Under the pieces are notes generated by a model. That model was not told where the DNA came from and did not search any database. It saw nothing but the letters and a program-made list of their open reading frames with translations. Shown one piece after another: positions 56,525 to 64,000 of a stretch of 64,000 bases of DNA (position 1 is its first letter; each line of letters starts with the position of its first letter). Origin of the DNA: Cryptomeria japonica (Eukaryota > Streptophyta > Pinopsida > Cupressales > Cupressaceae). Location: assembly GCF_030272615.1 (NCBI RefSeq), contig NC_081415.1:597061335-597125334 (forward strand). Reading direction: 5' to 3'. The translations under genes and the position numbers were made by a program.

Positions 56525-59500
56525 ATGTCAGATTTTTATTTGCAAGATGTTCATATTTGTGATGATTATGAGTTAGATGAAGCTTTAGATGAATTTTTGA
56601 AACCTAAATATACCAAACCTTCATTTTACCAAAAACTCATAAACATTGTTACTATGCCATTTTGTTGTGATGAGAAAGATAAGTCGAATGATTCCTCTCA
56701 AGGGTACATTCCTATCAGCTCTTCCACTAAATCTAGTAACATGGTTGTTTTCAATGATCCCCTCTATGAAGAGATATCTCCTTTTGAATCAAAAGATAAA
56801 CCTTTTAATAGATATGATCATGCTTTGTTGAATGATGCCCTTGATGCCTTTGTGTTTCCTAAAAAACACTGCCTTCATGAGGATCCTTTTGTGCAAGAAG
56901 ATGACATTATCCCTACAATCTCTAGTGATGGCATTTCCTTTTCCAACAAAATTCCCACTAGAGATGATGAATTAATGATAAATGCTTACCCTTCTCCTAA
57001 AGTTGGTCTTACCCATAAGCATCCCTTAGAGAAAGAAGATGAAATAATAAGCAATTTCCTTAATTCTCTCTCCCCTAAAGATCATATTGAACATATTTTG
57101 AGGAAAGAGGATGAGTTTAACACATCTATTGATTCTTTCCCTCCTAAGCATGAGGAATTAATAAACAATGTTATCTCCTCTCCCGAAATTGACAATATTT
57201 TAAACATTCCTTTCAAAGACCTCACTATTTGGGATGAACCATTAGAAGAAGGTATAGATTATTCTCTACCCCTAGCCAAAGGGGATGAAATCAAGATTGG
57301 AAACTCCCTTGATAGTTTCTCCCCTTCCTTGAATCTCAATTATTCTCCCTCTAAAAATAAAGCATCTCCCTCTCCTCAACTTGGTTCTACTCATAAGGAA
57401 ACCCTAGTTCAAAGCAAGATGGTTAACATTTCTTTCAAAGATCTCCCTCTCAAAAGTGAGACTTTAGAGAGTAGTGTTGATCCTTCTCCTAGAGAGTTTA
57501 TTCCCCATGTAGATCCTTTGATGATAGAGGATGATATGACCTTTCCTCTTCCTACTAGAACATCAATGCTTACCCCTTGTCTCTCTCCTAAAATTGATTT
57601 AATCCGTGATAAGATTTTAGTGCAAGAGAAGACTATCAATAATTCTTCCAACACTTTTGTTCATTCCTCTAAACCATCCTCGATCAATTTGATACATGTG
57701 AATGAGACACCTAACAAACCTCTCTTCACTGTCCAAGGTGCTTGTCCTTCTCAAAATTCTCAACCTTTAAATAAGCCTATCTTAGTGGTTCAAGGTGGTT
57801 ATGCTAATGATTCTTTTTGCACTCCTAAGAAACCTATTATTACTGTGCAAGGAGGTTATTCTTCTAAGAGCCCTTATGAGTATGCTAAGCAACTGACTAG
57901 AGAGATTTATCATGCGGTTGCCCATACCTATAACACAAGAAATAATAGGCAACCTAGTCCTCCTCCAGTTATCCCCACTTCGCTTCCTCCTTCCCAACCT
58001 ATTCTTCCTCAAGCTCCTCATATTTCACAAATGCTTAGTAAGGACTATGATCTCATAGAACAACTTAAAACTACCCCTGCTAAGATATCCCTTTGGGATT
58101 TGATCCAAACTTCTTCTGCTCATCATGGAATGTTACAAGATGCCTTGAAAGATTTGAATGTTCCTCCACCTAATACATCTAGTAATATAGTGTCTTTGGT
58201 TAACTCTGTGATGAATCCTAAAGCTCAAATTGTGTTTACCCAAGATGAGTTGCCTACTGGTGAAATTCAACAACAATATGATCCCTTGATGATTGTGGCT
58301 ATCATAAATGACACTGCTATAAGACGAACACTGGTAGATAATGGCTCTGGCCTTAATGTGTGTAGCATTAATCTATTGCATAAGATGAATGTGGATACAT
58401 CCCTTATTGAGCCTGACTCTCATCCCATTCGAGGCTTTGATAATGTGGCTAAGTCTTCATTAGGTATTATCACCTTACCCGTCACAGTGGGACCTGTTAC
58501 TTTGCCTACTCCTATCCATGTTATGTCGGGAAATCTATTATACAACTTGTTATTAGGGAGACCTTGGATTCACAGTATGCAAGCTGTCCCCTCTACATTG
58601 CATAGACAAGTTAAATTCATTTATAACAATAAGACATATACCTTGATAGGCGATACTAAACTTCAGGCTTGTTTGCAAACATCTACTTCCAAAGGGAGTT
58701 CTTCTAAGCCTTCCTCTTCTAGTGATGACTCGTTAAACAAGATACCTATGGATGAATCATCACCCTTTGATAATCAAAATTCTTTGGATGAGCCTAAAGC
58801 TCCTGAAGAAGATCCTTCTAGACTTGAGTCTACACATGAAAAGGCTTTTGATCCTGAGAAGGCTCTCGCGGAAGACAATTGGGGATCTCTTGATTTTAAT
58901 CCCACCTTTGTAGGTGAATATAGGGTTCCTCCTAGAGATCTTAAAGGTAAAAAGAAGGAAGAAACTAGAGATCAATCAGTCTTACCTGAATCTATGAGCA
59001 ATAATTTTGTGGCCGCTTCTCAAACTTCTTCTCCTCACACCTCTAATTATGAAGAGTTTGATTCTTTGTCTTATGAAAAACCACCTTCTCTTCCTGAAAT
59101 GGCTGATCGTTATGGTCATGGTTTTCGCATTTTTGCTAAGCATGGGTATCATGGAAATGGTTGTGGCGCTCATGAACAAGGGATAAAAGTTCCTCTAGAG
59201 ACTAATTTTCACAATTATGCCTTTGGACTTGGCTATAATCCCTGCAAACGCACTAAAGCATCTAAAAGACCATCTCTCAATGTGAATGCTATATTTAGTA
59301 GTGATGATGATCTCACTTCAACTAAATCATCTTCTACTTCTGTCAACTCTCATTCCCCTCATAAGGAGATCTTGGCAATGAACAAATCTCTTTATGAATC
59401 CCCTCAAATTTCTAAATCCACTTATGAATCTTTATCTCCTATTCATCATAAAGTCCTTTCCTCCAGGGATAAGGCTCTAATAAATTACACTTATCCCTCT

Positions 59501-59620
59501 TCTAAGAGTTCTTGTGACTTTTCTTCTTCAATTTTATACATGTTTTTGATCTCACTTATAGTTGAGCATTTAGCATGTCATATTCAAATACCTCATTCAA
59601 TCTATCATGTCTTTAAATAA
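56525..59620 (+). CDS. Element C single ORF: protease and G-patch protein without Gag
   Basis: An open frame of 1031 codons from ATG in CAAAATGTCAGAT. N-terminal 400 residues are acidic, Ser/Pro-rich and probably disordered. Around residues 399-446 three motifs of the type KPLFTVQGA, KPILVVQGG and KPIITVQGG recur. LIEQLKTTPAKISLWDLIQT then leads into the aspartic protease: LVDNGSGLNVCS with catalytic Asp605, then YNLLLGRPWIHSMQAVPSTL. A G-patch-like stretch (about 860-905; KHGYHGNGCGAHEQGIKVPL, then FGLGYNP) follows. The last 100 residues are Ser-rich with a hydrophobic end. No capsid or zinc knuckle seen. The frame is 310 codons longer than in B and has no stop, so it is either recent or selected. 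Confidence 0.85.
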   Translation: MSDFYLQDVHICDDYELDEALDEFLKPKYTKPSFYQKLINIVTMPFCCDEKDKSNDSSQGYIPISSSTKSSNMVVFNDPLYEEISPFESKDKPFNRYDHALLNDALDAFVFPKKHCLHEDPFVQEDDIIPTISSDGISFSNKIPTRDDELMINAYPSPKVGLTHKHPLEKEDEIISNFLNSLSPKDHIEHILRKEDEFNTSIDSFPPKHEELINNVISSPEIDNILNIPFKDLTIWDEPLEEGIDYSLPLAKGDEIKIGNSLDSFSPSLNLNYSPSKNKASPSPQLGSTHKETLVQSKMVNISFKDLPLKSETLESSVDPSPREFIPHVDPLMIEDDMTFPLPTRTSMLTPCLSPKIDLIRDKILVQEKTINNSSNTFVHSSKPSSINLIHVNETPNKPLFTVQGACPSQNSQPLNKPILVVQGGYANDSFCTPKKPIITVQGGYSSKSPYEYAKQLTREIYHAVAHTYNTRNNRQPSPPPVIPTSLPPSQPILPQAPHISQMLSKDYDLIEQLKTTPAKISLWDLIQTSSAHHGMLQDALKDLNVPPPNTSSNIVSLVNSVMNPKAQIVFTQDELPTGEIQQQYDPLMIVAIINDTAIRRTLVDNGSGLNVCSINLLHKMNVDTSLIEPDSHPIRGFDNVAKSSLGIITLPVTVGPVTLPTPIHVMSGNLLYNLLLGRPWIHSMQAVPSTLHRQVKFIYNNKTYTLIGDTKLQACLQTSTSKGSSSKPSSSSDDSLNKIPMDESSPFDNQNSLDEPKAPEEDPSRLESTHEKAFDPEKALAEDNWGSLDFNPTFVGEYRVPPRDLKGKKKEETRDQSVLPESMSNNFVAASQTSSPHTSNYEEFDSLSYEKPPSLPEMADRYGHGFRIFAKHGYHGNGCGAHEQGIKVPLETNFHNYAFGLGYNPCKRTKASKRPSLNVNAIFSSDDDLTSTKSSSTSVNSHSPHKEILAMNKSLYESPQISKSTYESLSPIHHKVLSSRDKALINYTYPSSKSSCDFSSSILYMFLISLIVEHLACHIQIPHSIYHVFK

Positions 59621-60409
59621 CATTAATGGCTTTTATGTTGCTCATCATTATGTGACATTGGTAGCTCATTTACTGGGGGCTCATTGTCATTCATGATGGT
59701 ACAATGTCAAGTGCAACCATATTTTTTTTTTGAAGCAACATAATAGCCTAATTTTCTTGTTCCTATGGGGACAAGAGTGATTTCATATATCTCTTCTTTT
59801 GCTTATGTCCAAATCTCTCCCTAGAAGATTGTGTAAGTCCTTCTCATTGAGGCAATGATCTTTCCTTATTTTTATCTAAGGATCCACTTTTTTTCCTATT
59901 TCGTGGATGGTGTGAACTTTATTACTTGATGTTATTCCTTGTAGGCATTTGTTGTTTGTTCAAGGATTCTCTCTTACAAGAGGTGTAAGTCCTTGACTAC
60001 AACCTCTTTTGCACTTGGTAAAATACATCTATAATGAATTCACTCTCCTAATTGCGTTAAAAGGAGCGTCATCCTTCATTAAGAATCACTTTCACCTCGC
60101 AAAAGAAGGAAGTATTGCATTCTTATTCTCTTCTTTGTCTTATTCTAGAAGATGTTATATTTGTCTAACTCATGGATCACCAATGTGTGTATTCATGCCT
60201 TTTTTTCCTTTCTTTTTCTTCTCTTTGCATTTTGTTTCCATGTACATCCTTCATCTTGTGTTAGAGAACTCTCAAATCCTCACACTCTTTGTTGTGTTGG
60301 AATTGAGATTTAGTCCTCTTTCTTACCAAATGATTCTCCATTAGTTTTTGATCTCATATCAAATCTTCTTGTGAGCATTTGTCATCAATATTCTTTAACA
60401 ATTCGAAGT
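59621..60409. other. Noncoding 3' interior of element C
   Basis: AT-rich and pyrimidine-rich with no convincing ORF; a 111-codon frame at 60009-60344 shows no domain. No trace of pol or PMD was recognised. Confidence 0.5.
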
Positions 60410-60680
60410 GGTAAACATGATACCCTGTTTCAACTCACTAAAATTAGCAAGCCGAAACAAGGGGGGGCATATAGCTACCCTCGAATTTTCATCACCTTCC
60501 TTAGTAAGCATTAGGTGATTTTGTGATCTAACGTGTGTTTTGTAGGGTGTGGTTCCTAACTGTGTACTGCAGATACCGCTGGGGGCTTCGTTCGACAGAC
60601 TTATGGATATATCCTTTTTCAAATAATGTTTACTTTTCTGTACTTTAGCTTGCATATGCACATAGTGTTCATATGACCGC
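60410..60680 (+). promoter_or_regulatory. Conserved noncoding block before the 3' LTR (element C)
   Basis: Near-identical to 28150-28420 in B (see there). It begins around CATGATACCCTGTTTCAACTC. Confidence 0.6.
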
Positions 60681-60696
60681 TAAAGTGGGGGCTAAA
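60681..60696 (+). promoter_or_regulatory. Element C polypurine tract
   Basis: TAAAGTGGGGGCTAAA directly before the LTR. Confidence 0.8.
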
Positions 60697-62397
60697 TGTA
60701 GCGTCGTAAATTGTACGCACTTGCTAGGGTGGTACAATTTCACACCTAGTTTAGCACCCACCTTGGCGCATTTTGCATTTTGCATTGCATTTCCCCTTTA
60801 GCACTTAATTAATCAAATTAATTAGGTCTAAGGTCCTATTTTATCATCTCCCATATCATAAAGTTGGGCCCTTTCATTAAAGTGTGCCCCTTTCATTTTA
60901 TTCTTCCAATACATCATTTAATCAAAAACCCTAATTAGGTCCTATTTTGAACTTGGGGGCTTGATTTCGGGGGTCAAAACATCTCGAAATCACCTATAAC
61001 TTCGGGATTCTCTCTAAAATCATCATATCTGAGGGCCCTGAAAATTTGGTGAAAAGTTGTCGGGACCATGGCGCTCGTGCAACATGGTCCCGGACATTTT
61101 TCTCAAAATTTTGGGAGCACGATCCAATCATAAAATAAAGCTTAACCCCAAGAAATTGGCGGGATATTCAATCTCTAGGTCGGCCAAAAGTTGAAATTAA
61201 GACCTAGGGTTTCATACATAAGAGCTCTCTTTCTTCATTTGAAAGGATCCGATTTTTGGCTTTCAAGGACCTTCTATGCAGCGAAAGAGCAGATCTTTGA
61301 AGACTTCAACAACATTCAACATTCCTCTATCAAGCACTTATCAAATTCATTCATCCACTTAGGGCTTGGAAGACATTGAAGAACAATAGGAAATTACCGA
61401 CTGAAGATTGGCTTGTACTCCTCCCTTGAGGGTTGGGTATGATTTCATGTTGTTTTCATGTCTTTGCATAAGCTTCAATATATCCTTTATTCATGCTTTA
61501 GATCACTTTGCATCTTGATTTAGAGCATTTACATTATCATTTACAAGCAATTAGGGTTTACTTTCTAGGTTGCTCTAGTTTGCTTTCTTGCATTTAAGGA
61601 CCTTGCACACACACTAGGTCTGCACACACAATACATTTTACAATACAACTTGGCTATTCGTGGAGGTGGAAATCACCGAAGCGGGGGTTTGACTAAGGCA
61701 AAACCCTATATAGCCACCCAAACACCTTTTCAAATATAAGTGCAGGTTTCGGGACTCGGACGACGCCGCAGGTTGCAGATCCGGGAGAAGCAGACTGAGA
61801 CCAACCTTCCCACCAAATTTCAGAGAAAAACACCAGGACAGGGGCGTGGGGTGCCCTGGTCCTGCCAGGACAGGGGCGTTGGGCGCCCTGGTCCCTTCTG
61901 GGCGCCCTGGTCCCTTCTGGGTGCCCTGGTCCCTGGGATAGGGGCGCTGGGCGCCCTGGTCCGACATCATTTTCAGCATTTTTGACAGCTTTTTCCAAAG
62001 TGCAAAAACAGCAGTTTCTGGAGCAGTTTTAGGGGCAGAATCAGGACAGTGGCGCCCGCGCCCCTGTCCCAAACATTTTCAGTCAGATTTTAACTCCGGG
62101 TACGCACCTGCATTCTTATTTCATCCTTGTATTTATAGCTTTCCATTGTTTAAGTTCAATTCTGCAATCTTGTTATTAGTTCATACTTGCACTTTGGGGT
62201 TAGGGATTGAACTTGCATCATTTGATCTTCCAATTTCAACAAAGGAATAGAAATCCTAATAGATATCCCGTGGCTCTCTCTTTCACAAAAAGAAGTAGCC
62301 AATTGTGCAATATCTCTAGGCTCTTTCGTATTCCGTAATGTGTGTCAAAAGGTAGGATTAGGGCATGTTAACCTAGTCTCGCTTTTTCCCCTGCACA
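60697..62397 (+). repeat. Element C 3' LTR
   Basis: 1701 bp, same length as the 5' copy; ends CCCCTGCACA. Confidence 0.93.
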
Positions 62398-62402
62398 TAT
62401 CC
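62398..62402. repeat. Target site duplication of element C, right
   Basis: TATCC, identical to 54657-54661. Confidence 0.93.
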
Positions 62403-63493
62403 ATACCAAACTTCTTCAACAATTCCCTTAGATACTTAGTTTGACAAATAAAAATGCCTTTCTCAGTTTGAGTAATCTACAAACCTAAGAAAAATCTCAT
62501 CTCACCAATCATAGACATTTCAAATTCATTCTTCATATTATTAGAGAATTCCATGCATAATTTATCTTCACCTCCAAAAATGATATCATCAACAAATACT
62601 TCACTAATCAGAATATCATCATCAGTGATCTTGTAATATAAATTATTGTCAGCACTGCATTTAGTAAAACCAAGCTTCAAAATATATTTATCCAACCTTG
62701 CATACCAAGCTCTAGGAGCTTGTTTCAATCCATATAATGCTTTCCTTAACCTGCAAACCATATCTTTGTCATTTGTCAATGAAAATCCATCAGGCTGCTC
62801 AATGTATACTTCTTCCTCAAGTTCACCATTCAAAAATGCACATTTAACATCCATTTGATAGACCTTATAGTTCTTGTATGTTGCATAAGCAAGAAATAGT
62901 CTAACAGCTTCAATTATAGCTACAGGTGCAAATGTCTCACCATAATCAATTCCTTCCATTTGAGAATATCCTTTACAAACTAGTCTAGCCTTGTTTATTA
63001 CAACTTGACCATCATCATTTAGTTTATTTCTAAAAACCCATTTAGTTCCAATAACATTCTTATTTTTAGGTCGGGGAACTAAAGTCCAAGTCTTATTCTT
63101 CTGTATCTGATCTAATTCATCTTCCATAGCATTTAACCAATGTTTATCTTTACAAGCTTCAATAACAAATGTCGGTTCAATTTGAGAAATAAGACATACC
63201 TCTTCATTTTCCAGTCTTCTTCTTGTCATAACTCCCTTGTTCCTATCTCCAATTATTTGATCTTCAGAATCATTTAATCTTACATACCTTGGTGTCTTGT
63301 GAACTTCAAGTTCACTATTCTGATCATCAGTCATAGTTGAATTTTTTGATTGTACCGGTGTAACTGTCTCAATGTCTTGTACCGGTTGAGGCATTGTTGG
63401 TTCGGTTATGATCATTTCCACTATCGGTTCTCTGTCATGTGATATAGATTGATCTCTGTATTGCTCATCCACTTTCACATTTGCGCTCTCCAT
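62403..63493 (-). pseudogene. Copia D reverse transcriptase
   Basis: A 338-codon open stretch (63493-62477) covers the end of the integrase linker and most of [82 protein letters not shown] and [14 protein letters not shown] with intact VDD, then [11 protein letters not shown] stop near 62475 (TAG where Gln is usual) precedes ITQTEKGIFICQTKYLRELL. The frame is cut by element C at 62402. It is the best-preserved RT in the window. Confidence 0.9.
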
Positions 63494-64000
63494 AATTCTC
63501 TGTTTTTGTTATAACATCTATATGCTTTTCTCTGAATTGAATATCTAAGAAATATCCCTTCATCACATCTAGGATCAAAATTCCAAATTGAATCATCCCT
63601 TTTGATATAAAATTTACTTCAAAAAATTCTGAAATATTTAACAATAGGTTTATGTCCAAACCATAATTCATAAGGAGTCTTACTAGTTTCACCTTTGATA
63701 TGAGCTTTGTTGAATGTGTAGACTGTTGTACTCACTGCTTGAGGCAATTTGGCCTCCATCATCATGGTTCTTGCTGCATCCAAAATGGTTCTATTCTTCC
63801 TTTCCACTACTCCATTCTGCTGAGGAGTTTGGGGTGTAGATAACTAACTGTCTCCTAATTCCATTTATCTCAAAAAAACTATTAAATTCATGAGATGTGA
63901 ACTCACCGCCTTGATCTGATCTCAGACATTTGATTTTTAATCCAGTTTCTATTTCCACCTTTGCTTTAAAGATCTTGAATTTCTCAAAAGCTTCATACTT
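63494..64000 (-). pseudogene. Copia D integrase, C-terminal part
   Basis: MERKNRTILDAARTMMMEAK (63807) is the copia integrase block just after the catalytic Glu. SKTPYELWFGHKPIVKYFRI follows, then a frame change into KGYFLDIQFREKHIDVI-type text. Farther right, sequence to 64000 encodes the core upstream (for example CLRSDQGGEFTSHEF-like text) with a stop near 63845. Continues outside the window. Confidence 0.8.

Larger units (their letters stand above)
54662..62397 (+). mobile_element. Element C: non-autonomous relative of element B
   Basis: 7.7 kb with two 1701-bp LTRs and a perfect 5-bp target duplication. It has the same LTR family, primer site, polypurine tract and 3' block as B. The interior holds only one long ORF (protease and G-patch) plus about 1 kb of noncoding sequence. 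RT, both RNase H domains, integrase and the antisense PMD gene are missing. The LTRs are the same length and very similar (five differences seen in the first 130 bp, fewer after), so it is young. Confidence 0.93.
52302..64000 (-). mobile_element. Copia element D (minus strand, 5' end outside the window)
   Basis: 3' LTR 52302-53535, RNase H and RT end 53944-54661, then element C, then RT and integrase 62398-64000. Joining across C restores an uninterrupted order: LRELLKKFGMD on the right meets NSKPVSTPMVTS on the left. The 5' LTR is beyond 64000. Confidence 0.9.

Noticed and set aside
61638-62072. 144-codon minus-strand frame in the C 3' LTR
   Set aside because: Open only because of GGCGCC-type repeats; the matching 5' LTR frame is shorter, so it is not conserved.

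Overview
This is plant nuclear DNA made almost entirely of nested transposable elements. I see no intact host gene. The density of large LTR retrotransposons, nested several deep, suggests a large-genome plant. The copia families would fit a gymnosperm, but that is an impression; the species cannot be fixed from sequence alone.

Layout. 1-2340 (+): decayed multi-exon gene resembling plant En/Spm-type transposase-associated genes. 4100-4560 (+): a LINE reverse transcriptase (RT) fragment whose missing half appears at 43806-44110, about 39 kb away. Between the halves lies element A (about 5300-43424, minus strand), an old Ty3/gypsy element of the Tat type (two RNase H domains). A was later hit by a solo LTR (about 14930-16540), by element B (17316-30095, plus strand, perfect 5-bp target duplication) and by a Ty1/copia element (35984-41603, plus strand). 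To the right come a gypsy RT/RNase H scrap (44120-45235), a LINE with ORF1 and ORF2 (45235-49760, minus) and the 3' part of another copia element, D (minus, running off the window end). D's 3' LTR and flank are tandemly duplicated with a 2.36-kb period. D is split by element C (54662-62397, plus, perfect 5-bp target duplication), a short relative of B.

Most notable points. (1) A and B, which have unrelated LTRs, both carry a plant mobile domain (PMD) gene antisense to the element, between pol and the 3' LTR, with a low-complexity middle and a charged tail; in B an intron can be modelled. (2) B and C start with an ORF that has an aspartic protease and a G-patch-like motif but no recognisable Gag capsid or zinc knuckle. 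C keeps only this ORF, open for 1031 codons, and has lost RT, RNase H, integrase and PMD. It looks like a young non-autonomous element. (3) A GGACCATGGCGCC-like motif recurs in the U3 of the B/C LTRs, in the LTR leader in inverted form, and as seven units of exactly 19 bp in the PMD intron of B.

How the parts work together: A and B have the standard protease-RT-RNase H-RNase H-integrase order, all damaged by stops or active-site changes. C could only move using proteins supplied by intact relatives elsewhere. Inferred order of insertion: LINE RT, then A, then the solo LTR, B and copia inside A; on the right, LINE, then D, then the tandem duplication, with C among the latest.
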